From NCBI RefSeq assembly GCF_001439605.1, contig NZ_LMBX01000020.1:22285-86284 (forward strand): a stretch of DNA of 64,000 bases, given 5' to 3'. The stretch comes from Cytobacillus praedii (lineage in GTDB: Bacteria > Bacillota > Bacilli > Bacillales > Cytobacillaceae). The position numbers were made by a program, and so were the translations under genes. The notes below the pieces were generated by a model that made no database searches, was not told where the DNA came from, and saw only the letters and a program-made list of their open reading frames with translations. Shown one piece after another: positions 44,521 through 52,894 of the stretch. Each line of letters opens with the position of its first letter. Position 1 is the stretch's first letter.

Positions 44521-44751
44521 TTAATCTTCATCTTTCACATCTAAATCTTCTGGGATTGGTTCATTTAAGATTTCTTCTACAAATTCCCTATATTTTTCGA
44601 CTTGCTGCAAATGAGTAGTGAATTGATCTTTATTGATTAAATATTGCTGTCCATCAAAAATTGCACGAATTCTTTTTTGCTGAACTAAACTTTCAATATA
44701 TGATTCTGGATAAGAGAGGTATTCAGCTGTTTCTTTAATTGTCAAATACAT
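44521..44751 (-). CDS. Excisionase-type helix-turn-helix protein
   Basis: The 76-residue protein has an N-terminal winged-helix of the excisionase/MerR class (YLTIKETAEYLSYPESYIESLV followed by the wing, IRAIFDGQQYLINKDQF, split here by QQKR). An acidic C-terminal tail follows. It is probably a DNA-binding regulator. The ATG at 44751 has AAAGGATG upstream. No mobile element is nearby. Confidence 0.75.
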   Translation of the reverse strand: MYLTIKETAEYLSYPESYIESLVQQKRIRAIFDGQQYLINKDQFTTHLQQVEKYREFVEEILNEPIPEDLDVKDED

Positions 44752-44828
44752 GGTTGAATCATCCTTTTTTAAAAGTATATGAGTCATTATAACAGAAGAT
44801 CATGACTCCTATGGGCCATCAAATGCAG

Positions 44829-44876
44829 AAGAAGCACATATGTATCAAATGTTTGATTCATACGTGCTTCTTCGAG
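44829..44876 (-). terminator. Terminator of xpaC-yaaN
   Basis: Long stem GAAGAAGCAC-TATG / CATA-GTGCTTCTTC, 11 bp beyond the yaaN stop. Confidence 0.7.
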
Positions 44877-44886
44877 GTGCTTAACT

Positions 44887-46059
44887 TCATCCTTTAAATT
44901 CTATTAACTTTTGCCTTAAATCACTTTCCATTGCTGCCAGTTCATTCTCTGCAAGGCGGCGCTTATGACGGCCTTCTTCTTGAATTTTCAGCGTTTCCTC
45001 CAAGGTGGAGATCAGGCTTTCTTGTGTTTTCTTTAATGTTTCAATATCCACGAGGCCACGCTCATTTTCTCTCGCCGTTTCAATGGTATTCGTTTTAAGC
45101 ATTTCAGCATTTTTCAGCAGCAATTCATTTGTCGTTTTAGATACTTGTTTCTGTGCCTCCACTGCATGACGCTGCCTAATTAAGGTTAGTGCAATCGCCA
45201 CTTGATTCTTCCAAAGCGGAATCGCCGTCATAATGGAGGACTGAATTTTTTCAACTAGTGCTTGGTTCGTATTTTGAATCAATCGGATTTGCGGGGCACT
45301 TTGAATGGTTACCTCTCGGCTCAATTTCAAATCATATAAACGTTTATCTAATCGATCAGCAAATTGAATCATGTCATTTACTTCTTGAAACTTCATCTGG
45401 TCATTAGAACTTTCCGCAGCTTTTTTCAGTTCCGGAATCGTTTTTTGATGCAATTCCTCAAGCTTAATTTCTCCTGCTGCAATATAAACATTTAATGCGT
45501 GAAAATACTCTTTATTATTTTCATAGAGTTTTTCAAGCATAACCACATCTGATAATAGAATATTTTTGCTGCGCTCCAGCTTTACACTGATGCGATCAAT
45601 TTGCGCCCCTGTTTTTTGATATTTAGACAAGGTTTCTTGGATGGAACTTGATAACCTTCCAAACATCCGAGCAAAGAAGGATGGCGGCTGTGCATGTAAT
45701 TCATCAGGATTGACGTCATTAAATTTCTGCATTAATTCACTAATAATCTCTCCGACTTCCCCAATATCCTTCTTTTGAACATGCTCTAGCATTGTATGGG
45801 AGAAGGTTAATAGCTTGGATTGTGCTGGTGTGCCATATGAAATCATAGCTTGATGGTTTTTCGGATCGATTTGTTCAGCAAGCTGATAAGCCTTTATTCT
45901 GTTTTCCTCTGGAATAACATCAATAAGCTTAACAGGCTTTTCCTCTTTTTCCTGCATGCTCGCAAGTTCCTGACTCTCTCCGAATGGATTGGAAAGTAGA
46001 TCATCCATCAAATTTGCTTGACTTGTATTTTTCAACAGGGATGGATTGTTTTCACTCAT
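44887..46059 (-). CDS. yaaN: TelA/KlaA-family toxic anion resistance protein (YaaN)
   Basis: The 390-residue, mostly helical soluble protein belongs to the TelA family, linked to tellurite and cell-envelope stress tolerance. Typical are the conserved region [25 protein letters not shown] and [20 protein letters not shown]. Its length matches B. subtilis YaaN. The ATG overlaps the xpaC stop (ATGA), so both are translated together from the ECF-type promoter upstream of xpaC. Confidence 0.9.
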   Translation of the reverse strand: MSENNPSLLKNTSQANLMDDLLSNPFGESQELASMQEKEEKPVKLIDVIPEENRIKAYQLAEQIDPKNHQAMISYGTPAQSKLLTFSHTMLEHVQKKDIGEVGEIISELMQKFNDVNPDELHAQPPSFFARMFGRLSSSIQETLSKYQKTGAQIDRISVKLERSKNILLSDVVMLEKLYENNKEYFHALNVYIAAGEIKLEELHQKTIPELKKAAESSNDQMKFQEVNDMIQFADRLDKRLYDLKLSREVTIQSAPQIRLIQNTNQALVEKIQSSIMTAIPLWKNQVAIALTLIRQRHAVEAQKQVSKTTNELLLKNAEMLKTNTIETARENERGLVDIETLKKTQESLISTLEETLKIQEEGRHKRRLAENELAAMESDLRQKLIEFKG

Positions 46060-46712
46060 TTTAATCGCCTGCTTCCATTAAGATTTCGTGAATCTTGTAT
46101 CGTTTTAATTGAATTCTTTGCCACATCTATTTCAAAGTTCAGGTGATCAATATCATCTGAAATGACTTGATACAAATCTTCTTCTACTAATGAAGATAAT
46201 TGTTCCAAAGTCTTGCGTGTTTCATATAATGACCGATCTAGCTCATATGTCTTTTTTGGCTGAGCAGATAAAAAGACATATTTCTCAGATAGCTCCACAG
46301 CCGAATCCAAATGAGAAAAATAAAATTGTTCTGCCTTATAAAAGCGCTTCGGCTCTTTTTTAGTTAAGCTGTATATTTTTCGTGTTGTCCGAGTAAACTC
46401 TACCCTCTGTTTCAATGTTGGAAGATGGCGAATAGAAAGCAGCGATTTGTGCAATCGACTAATTTTCCCTTTCGCTTCATCTAAGTTTTTCTTAATATAT
46501 TGGTACTCTTTTCTTGTTAATTGATGCTTTTTCAAAAAGCGTTTCTTTAGAACCAGTCCACTTATCAAATAAGTGAGAATTCCAGCTCCTAAAGAAATAG
46601 CACCCGAAAGCAGAAACGTTTGATCGAATGCGAAAAAGCTTAATAACCAAACAATAAAGGTCGTAGGGATGCTTAGTAACATTCGCAAAACAAAGACTAA
46701 GAACTGATTCAT
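46056..46712 (-). CDS. xpaC: XpaC-family protein
   Basis: The ~218-residue protein has two N-terminal membrane helices and a helical cytoplasmic domain, of the 5-bromo-4-chloroindolyl phosphate hydrolysis (XpaC) family. Its true activity is not established. The order xpaC-yaaN is the same as in B. subtilis. Start is uncertain: ATG at 46712 or GTG at 46715, both behind CAGGAG; an upstream ATG at 46733 lies very near the expected transcription start. Confidence 0.85.
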   Translation of the reverse strand: MNQFLVFVLRMLLSIPTTFIVWLLSFFAFDQTFLLSGAISLGAGILTYLISGLVLKKRFLKKHQLTRKEYQYIKKNLDEAKGKISRLHKSLLSIRHLPTLKQRVEFTRTTRKIYSLTKKEPKRFYKAEQFYFSHLDSAVELSEKYVFLSAQPKKTYELDRSLYETRKTLEQLSSLVEEDLYQVISDDIDHLNFEIDVAKNSIKTIQDSRNLNGSRRLK

Positions 46713-46733
46713 CACACAATCGACTCCTGACAT

Positions 46734-47067
46734 ATTAATCCTTATTATTTATACGTATGAACGATATCAAAGTTTCAGCTTAAAAAATAAAAACAATTCC
46801 ATCCTTACCATTAAAGATACAGGATATACACATTCCCTTCCATAGACCACAACCTTAAATCTAACTAAGACTTAAGACGTATTTAATGATGATCTCGAGC
46901 GGTGCCAGTCACCAGCACTTTGCATGCTCTTGTATGTTTAGAGTAGATACTTACTATTCAACCCTCGGCTAAGAATAAAATAGCTGGGTAAATTTCCATT
47001 TTATAATATTTTTTACCAAAAAGTGATCATTTACTAGTATAATTATCACACGAAAGGGGTCATTAGA
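46734..47067. other. Divergent intergenic region
   Basis: The left part holds the xpaC ECF promoter. The remainder is AT-rich and carries the promoter of the HemAT-like gene. A short GGTG...CACC inverted motif near 46900 was seen, but no gene. Confidence 0.5.
46750..46777 (-). promoter_or_regulatory. ECF-sigma (SigW-type) promoter of xpaC-yaaN
   Basis: On the minus strand TGAAAC (46777-46772), 16 bases, CGTATA (46755-46750). It is a perfect match to the SigW-type consensus and the same layout as the promoter before the TerD-TerB gene. Confidence 0.82.
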
Positions 47068-48369
47068 ATGTTTTTCATCAAAGAGAAAAAAGGCAATGAG
47101 AGCCTGATACAACAGATAATTGAACAAGAAATAGGAAATGCGAAGCTTGAAGTTGAAAGCGGAACTGATATCGCTCTGCAAATTGAATTAATCGGTTTAA
47201 CCAATCAGGATTTAGCCATATTACGAGGGATTAAACCAATAGTTGCAAGGCATATTAAAGCCATTTACCAAGAGGCGCTCTCCCATCCGCATGACGGAGT
47301 AAGAAAAATTACTGACACTTCACTGATCGGGATAACTACAGAAATGAGCCAGCAATATGTCCTTAGTCTTTTTGAAGGTGTAGTCAACCAGGAATATTGT
47401 CAGCGCAGGTTGCAAGTGGGCCAATTGTACGTGCAAATCGGCGTACAAATCCATTGGTTTATGTCTGTCTATAAATTATTACTGACAAGAATTCTTGAAT
47501 GTGTATTTAAAGAATTAACCGTCAACGAACATGATACGTTCCAAATATTTTTTGCCGTATCAAAAATATTCAACTTAGAAAATCAGCTCGTTACTTCTTC
47601 CATGCAAATGACACACCAGCAATTGCTAACCGGAAAAGAACTTGAGGCAAAAAAGGCTATAAAAGAATATGTCGGTGATTTTGTTGAGAATTTAGCAGCA
47701 ATGACTGAGGAGACTGATGCATCAGTTGATCAAATCCTTCAACAAACCTTCCTTATTTCTGAAACATCGAAAAAGAGCGTTCAAACATCTGTGTCCATGG
47801 AGCACAAGTCTGAAAATGGCAAGGATCAGTTAGACAAGGTTATTACGAACATGCATGAATTGAAAGAAAATGTTCAGCATATTACCAAAACGATCGAAGA
47901 ACTCGAAAAAAATTCCAATCAAATTGGCGAGATCGTTAATGTGATTACTGGAATAGCTGATCAAACAAATTTACTTGCACTAAATGCGGCAATTGAAGCA
48001 GCTCGTGCGGGTGAACACGGCAAAGGCTTTGCAGTCGTTGCTGATGAAGTAAGAAAGTTAGCCGAGCAAACAAAGCATTCGTCTTCTAGCATCACATCCC
48101 TTGTAAAGGAAACCATTTCGCAAATTTCTGATGTTATATCGCAAATCAATACCATTAATCAAGTAGTGGATACCGGAAATATCGAACTAACAAATACAAC
48201 CGCAGTATTTAAAGATGTTTTGCAAAATAGTGCGGCTAATAAAGAAATGAGTCAGAATACCGAAATGGATATTCAGTTATTATCTAATCTTCTAAGTGAA
48301 ATTAATGAGGCTGTTTCAAAAATGGCTGCTTCAACAGAGGAATTAAGAACGACGATTTCTAAATTTTAA
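47068..48369 (+). CDS. Globin-coupled chemoreceptor, HemAT-like, lacking the proximal His
   Basis: The 433-residue soluble receptor has an N-terminal sensor-globin domain (about 10-185) and a C-terminal MCP signalling domain. The hairpin tip [20 protein letters not shown] and [18 protein letters not shown] are canonical. Length equals B. subtilis HemAT, which senses O2 through a haem bound to His123. Here the aligned stretch VGQLYVQIG has Tyr121 where HemAT has IASIHLRIG, so the usual haem ligand is missing. Tyr67 of the distal pocket seems kept. It may bind haem through Tyr, or sense something else. AAGGGG precedes the ATG. Confidence 0.85.
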   Translation: MFFIKEKKGNESLIQQIIEQEIGNAKLEVESGTDIALQIELIGLTNQDLAILRGIKPIVARHIKAIYQEALSHPHDGVRKITDTSLIGITTEMSQQYVLSLFEGVVNQEYCQRRLQVGQLYVQIGVQIHWFMSVYKLLLTRILECVFKELTVNEHDTFQIFFAVSKIFNLENQLVTSSMQMTHQQLLTGKELEAKKAIKEYVGDFVENLAAMTEETDASVDQILQQTFLISETSKKSVQTSVSMEHKSENGKDQLDKVITNMHELKENVQHITKTIEELEKNSNQIGEIVNVITGIADQTNLLALNAAIEAARAGEHGKGFAVVADEVRKLAEQTKHSSSSITSLVKETISQISDVISQINTINQVVDTGNIELTNTTAVFKDVLQNSAANKEMSQNTEMDIQLLSNLLSEINEAVSKMAASTEELRTTISKF

Positions 48370-48378
48370 CCATAAGGA

Positions 48379-48415
48379 AGAGTCTCGATAAAACAAGATT
48401 TATCGAGACTTTTTA
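48379..48415 (+). terminator. Terminator of the HemAT-like gene
   Basis: A 12-bp stem AGTCTCGATAAA / TTTATCGAGACT followed by TTTTT. Confidence 0.9.
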
Positions 48416-48438
48416 AATATACTTTAAAGGAAATTATT

Positions 48439-49584
48439 TTATTTCAAAACAGAGCGAAGAATCGCCTCTTCAAAAGTATGAATAATATCATTTACATGTT
48501 CAATTCCCACTGAAATTCGAACAACTCCTTCAGTGATTCCTAAAGCTTTGCTTGCCTCCGGAGGCAGCGCTCGATGAGAGGTTGTAAGCGGATGAGAAAC
48601 AGTTGTCTCTACCCCAGCTAGTGTAGGAACAATTTTTATCCAGGAAAGCGATTTAAAAAATTGATGGACATCTACATTCTTTGAAAGCTCAATCGATACC
48701 ATCGCACCGTAACCTGACTCTGTTTCAGTAAAAGGATAATAAACTTTAGCAACATTTGGGTTTCCCATAAATGCATCAGCTAGCTTCCTGGCATTGAATG
48801 ATTGGGTTTTCATGCGAAGCGCTAATGTCTTTAGTCCCCTGCATGTCAACCATGCTTCAAAAGGGCTTACATTTGCTCCAAGATTTACAACTTTTGCACG
48901 TGCTATTCCAACTAAATCTTCTCTGCCAACAACTACGCCTGCTGTCACATCGCTATGACCGCCAATATACTTCGTTGCGCTATGAATAACTAAATCAACA
49001 CCTAATGGATAAGGATTACAGTGAAACGGAGTAGCAAAAGTATTATCAACGAGTGTATAAAGATTGTATTTTCTCGCAAGATCAATAACTGCTTCTAAAT
49101 TCTCCACTCTCAGCAGCGGATTTGTTATTGATTCTGTATAAAGAAGCTTTGTATTCGGCCTTATCGCTTCTTCTGCATTGGAAAGATTAGCAAATGAAAC
49201 AAAAGTTGTTTCAATACCTAGCTGATTTAATTCCTCTTTAAGGAGATGAAAGCTTCCACCATATAAATCATCAGCTGCAATAATATGATCCCCGCTTTTC
49301 ACTACAGCAAGAACCCCTGCCAAAATCGCAGATAAACCTGATGAAGTTGCAATACCAGCTGGTGCACCTTCTATCGCAGCAACTGCCTGACCAAGTTCAT
49401 CCGGATTCGGATTCCCTGTACGGGAATACAAGTAGTTCCCTTCCCCTTGATAAAATCCTTCTAAATCATCTAAATTATCAAAAGTAAATGCAGATGTTTG
49501 ATAAATCGGTGTAATCTTGCTTTTTATCGGCCTTTTTTCTTTCTTAACGCTATGTAATAACTTCGTTTCAAACTTTTTCTCCAA
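48439..49584 (-). CDS. Trans-sulfuration PLP enzyme (cystathionine gamma-synthase/lyase type)
   Basis: The ~381-residue Cys/Met-metabolism enzyme has PLP Lys in HSATKYIGGHSD near residue 195, YSRTGNPNPD for substrate and cofactor binding, and SHPLTTSHRALP near the C-terminus. It could be a cystathionine gamma-synthase, a cystathionine lyase or a methionine gamma-lyase; sequence reading does not decide. The TTG at 49584, 8 bases behind GGAAGG, is the likely start. No S-box is seen upstream. Confidence 0.85.
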   Translation of the reverse strand: MEKKFETKLLHSVKKEKRPIKSKITPIYQTSAFTFDNLDDLEGFYQGEGNYLYSRTGNPNPDELGQAVAAIEGAPAGIATSSGLSAILAGVLAVVKSGDHIIAADDLYGGSFHLLKEELNQLGIETTFVSFANLSNAEEAIRPNTKLLYTESITNPLLRVENLEAVIDLARKYNLYTLVDNTFATPFHCNPYPLGVDLVIHSATKYIGGHSDVTAGVVVGREDLVGIARAKVVNLGANVSPFEAWLTCRGLKTLALRMKTQSFNARKLADAFMGNPNVAKVYYPFTETESGYGAMVSIELSKNVDVHQFFKSLSWIKIVPTLAGVETTVSHPLTTSHRALPPEASKALGITEGVVRISVGIEHVNDIIHTFEEAILRSVLK

Positions 49585-49788
49585 AATACTCACCTTCCTT
49601 TTTAGATGCCTGGATCCACTCGTGATGGACAAAACCCTTTAATCAAACATTTGATTAATATTTCTATTATAAGCCCATGGCTATACATTTTCATTAATGA
49701 TAAATAGTTATTTTAAAAAAATAGTTGCTTTCCTCGTTATCAACTGGCATGCTTAAGAGACTTTAAAGTTAAAGAAGGTGGAATAACT

Positions 49789-50169
49789 ATGATTGAAATC
49801 AAAACGTCCACACTCAGTGATGGGGAATTCAATAGAGGCGTATTTGCGACACGTGATATAGCAAAGGGCGAGCTTATACATGAAGCACCTGTTATAGCTT
49901 ATCCAAACAAAGAGCATGAATTTATCGAGAAAACGATACTTGCTGATTATGCATTTGAATATGGAAAAAACCACAGTGCAATTCTTCTGGGTTATGGAAT
50001 GTTATTTAACCATTCCTATCAGCCGAATGCCACTTATGATATTAACTTTGATAACCATACATTTGACTTCTTTGCCTATACAGACATAAAAGCTGGAGAT
50101 GAAATACTGATTAACTACAATGGTGATGTCGATGATATGGATCCATTATGGTTTAATAAAGAAGAATAG
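49789..50169 (+). CDS. SET-domain protein
   Basis: The 126-residue protein is almost entirely a SET domain, the eukaryote-type lysine methyltransferase fold: GVFATRDIAKGE, LFNHSYQPNATYD (SAM and catalytic part), and GDEILINYNGD. It lacks the pre- and post-SET cysteines. Small SET proteins of Bacillus anthracis are reported to methylate histone; the bacterial target is unknown. GAAGGTGG precedes the ATG. It is monocistronic and convergent with a transporter gene. Confidence 0.85.
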   Translation: MIEIKTSTLSDGEFNRGVFATRDIAKGELIHEAPVIAYPNKEHEFIEKTILADYAFEYGKNHSAILLGYGMLFNHSYQPNATYDINFDNHTFDFFAYTDIKAGDEILINYNGDVDDMDPLWFNKEE

Positions 50170-50172
50170 AAA

Positions 50173-50206
50173 AAAGGGACATTCATTTATACGAATGTCC
50201 CTTCTG
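50173..50206 (-). terminator. Terminator of the MFS transporter gene
   Basis: Stem AGGGACATTC / GAATGTCCCT with a T run on the minus strand. Confidence 0.85.
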
Positions 50207-50217
50207 TATGTCTTCTA

Positions 50218-51747
50218 TTAATTCTCTGCTAACTTAGTTGTCACTTTTTCATCGGCTTTTTTTCCCATAATCGGATCTTCCGCCTGTTTTGACCGCTTAA
50301 TAAAAAATGCAAGGATAATTGCGACAGCTGCAATACCAGTTGCCACCAAGAATGCATCATTAATTCCCTCAAGCATCGCTTTCATCGCAATTTGCTGCTT
50401 CATTTCAGCCAATACTGCTTCAGTTGGCTGTGCAGTTAAACTTTTCATTGCTACATCTGCTATTTCAGTCGCATGTGTTTCTGTGCGCGTTGACATAACA
50501 GTTACTAATAATGCTGTACCAATTGCTCCTGCTACTTGGTTCAAAGTATTATTCATAGCTGTACCATGTGGATAGAAACGTGCTGGCAATTGGTTTAATC
50601 CATTTGTAGAAACTGGCATCATAACCATCGACATTCCAAACATCCGCACTGAATTCAAGATGACTAAATACGTATATGTCGTTTCATCTGTTAATTGGCT
50701 AAAGAAGTAGGTTGTTACTGTCATAATAATTAATCCCGTAACTGCTAAAATACGTCCGCCAAATTTATCAAATAATTTCCCTGTAATTGGGGACATAAAG
50801 GCCATGACAAGTGCTCCTGGAAGCATCATTAGACCAGCATCCATTGGGGAAATTCCACGGATCGTCTGGACATAAATAGGTATTAATAGCATCCCAGCAA
50901 ACATAGCCATATTTACAATCATCGTAATCGATGATGATAAGGCAAACATTGGATATTTATAAACCTTGAAGTTAAGCATTGGACGATCCATTTTTAACTG
51001 ACGTAAAATGAACCATACAAGTGAAACGACACCTATTGCGATTGTTCCATAGACATAAGGGCTATCCCATCCCTTGCTGCCTGCTGAGCTAAATCCATAT
51101 AATATACCGCCAAAACCAATGCTTGATAAAAGAAGCGAAAATAAATCAAGGCGGATGTCCACTTTTTCCTTTTTATCCTTAAGCAAGAAAAAGGCAATCA
51201 AGATAACAATCACAGCAATCGGCGTAACAAAGTGGAAAAGCATTCTCCAATCATAATGTTCAATAATCCAGCCGGATAAAGTTGGTCCGATTGCCGGTGC
51301 AGCCATTAAGATTAAACCGAACACACCCATAGCTGCTCCCCTTTTTTCAACTGGGAAGCTTACTAGCATTACATTCATTAAAAGAGGCATCATAATTGCC
51401 GAACCTGAAGCCTGAAGCATCCTGCCTGCTAATAATATTGGAAATGAATGTGCAATTCCTGCCACAAGCGTTCCTATTGTAAATAAACACATAGCAACTA
51501 GGAATAAACGCCGCACTGAATATTTTTCAATTAAAAATGCTGTAGCCGGAATTAAAATTCCGTTTACAAGCATAAAACCAGTCGTCAGCCATTGTACTGT
51601 AGATGCATCAACCTCTAAATCAATCATAATTGAAGGCAATGCGACATTTAATAGCGTATTATTCAAAAAAGCAATAAAAGCACCAATCATCAGGACAGCT
51701 ATTATCCCATACGGTGGACGATCAGTCTTTTTTATGGAATGGTCCAT
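50218..51747 (-). CDS. MFS drug transporter, DHA2 (EmrB/QacA) family
   Basis: The 509-residue protein has about 14 membrane helices. Motif C-like GPTLSGWI is present near residue 155, motif A-like residues occur after helix 2, and NNTLLNVALPSI in helix 1 is typical of DHA2 proton-coupled drug exporters. GGGGG precedes the ATG at 51747. A TetR-family gene is divergent, the usual arrangement for a repressor of such a pump. Substrates cannot be inferred. Confidence 0.88.
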   Translation of the reverse strand: MDHSIKKTDRPPYGIIAVLMIGAFIAFLNNTLLNVALPSIMIDLEVDASTVQWLTTGFMLVNGILIPATAFLIEKYSVRRLFLVAMCLFTIGTLVAGIAHSFPILLAGRMLQASGSAIMMPLLMNVMLVSFPVEKRGAAMGVFGLILMAAPAIGPTLSGWIIEHYDWRMLFHFVTPIAVIVILIAFFLLKDKKEKVDIRLDLFSLLLSSIGFGGILYGFSSAGSKGWDSPYVYGTIAIGVVSLVWFILRQLKMDRPMLNFKVYKYPMFALSSSITMIVNMAMFAGMLLIPIYVQTIRGISPMDAGLMMLPGALVMAFMSPITGKLFDKFGGRILAVTGLIIMTVTTYFFSQLTDETTYTYLVILNSVRMFGMSMVMMPVSTNGLNQLPARFYPHGTAMNNTLNQVAGAIGTALLVTVMSTRTETHATEIADVAMKSLTAQPTEAVLAEMKQQIAMKAMLEGINDAFLVATGIAAVAIILAFFIKRSKQAEDPIMGKKADEKVTTKLAEN

Positions 51748-51934
51748 GTTTTTTCCCCCTATATACATTTAGTTCATTATTTTGTACTGCTGTTTCACAT
51801 AAGCTATATCATAAACCATGAGTTCAAATTATGCAATTAAAAAATTCCGCGATATTTATGTGTTTGTATTAACTTTAGAAATAATATACTATTAGTTTTA
51901 TACAGGCAGTTCAACAATTATTAAAGGTGATTAT

Positions 51935-52828
51935 ATGAATGCTAGGAAAAAACATGTGATAAAAATGGCTCACCAATTATTTATCGACAAAGGATTTCAA
52001 GCCACTTCCATACAAGACATATTAGAGTATAGCGGGATTTCTAAAGGAACATTTTATAATTATTTTTCGTCAAAAAATGAATTATTAATCGCTATTTTCA
52101 ATACAATCTATAAAGATTTGGAAAAGGAACGGAATGAATTATTAATTGGCCAGGATCCTTCTAATATTGAAATCTTTATTAAGCAAATTGAATTACAGCT
52201 AAAAACAAATCGAACAAGTAAATTAGTATCCCTTTTCGAAGAAGTCTTTGTTTCCAATGATGACGATCTTAAGCAATTTATAAAGCGCGGCCATTTGCGA
52301 ATGCTTCACTGGCTTTTCCATCGGTTCATTGATCTCTTTGGAGAAGAAAAAAGACCCTATTTATTAGATTGCTCCATTATGTTTACAGGGATTCTTCAGC
52401 ATAATCTTAAATATGATGCCTTCGCAAACCAATCACATGCAAGTATTCATAAAGTAGTCCAGTATAGTGTTGATCGCATTGTTAAGATGGTTAATGAGGT
52501 TGCAGAATCTGGCGATCAGTTAGTTCAGCCAGAGCTAATAGACAGCTGGGTTCCTGTTTGCAAGAAACTGGACCAATCATTCCAGCAGAAGCTCTATCAT
52601 GCCGCATTAGCTTTAAAAAAGACTCTTAACCATAATGAAGAGCACTCACAGCATATAGAGTTATTGGATTTTATTCAAGATGAGCTGCTCCAATCAAAAA
52701 GTCCCCGGAAATTTTTAGTAGATAGTGCATTATTATCTTTGAAAACCAATCAGTTAGTTCTCGAAAAAATTGAGCTTCAAAAACTTGAACAGCTTGTTTC
52801 TGATTTTTTTGCGCAAATAGAAGAATAA
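51935..52828 (+). CDS. TetR-family regulator
   Basis: The 297-residue protein, longer than typical TetR, has an N-terminal helix-turn-helix (TSIQDILEYSGISKGTFYNYF) and a large all-helical ligand domain. It lies between a divergent MFS pump and a convergent YhgE/Pip gene. In B. subtilis the TetR protein YhgD neighbours yhgE, so it may control one or both. GGTGATTAT precedes the ATG. No clear operator was identified. Confidence 0.85.
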   Translation: MNARKKHVIKMAHQLFIDKGFQATSIQDILEYSGISKGTFYNYFSSKNELLIAIFNTIYKDLEKERNELLIGQDPSNIEIFIKQIELQLKTNRTSKLVSLFEEVFVSNDDDLKQFIKRGHLRMLHWLFHRFIDLFGEEKRPYLLDCSIMFTGILQHNLKYDAFANQSHASIHKVVQYSVDRIVKMVNEVAESGDQLVQPELIDSWVPVCKKLDQSFQQKLYHAALALKKTLNHNEEHSQHIELLDFIQDELLQSKSPRKFLVDSALLSLKTNQLVLEKIELQKLEQLVSDFFAQIEE

Positions 52829-52839
52829 CATAATAAATA

Positions 52840-52892
52840 TTTAGGAGCCAGTTACCTGCTTTTACAAAGCAGACATTGGCTCCTATTTTATT
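52840..52892. terminator. Bidirectional terminator
   Basis: Two-part hairpin GGAGCCA...CTGCTTT / AAAGCAG...TGGCTCC between convergent genes. Confidence 0.8.
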
Positions 52893-52894
52893 TA

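Noticed and set aside
46890..46925. GGTG/CACC inverted motif upstream of the HemAT-like gene
   Set aside because: Too short and common to call an operator; no second copy near the gene.
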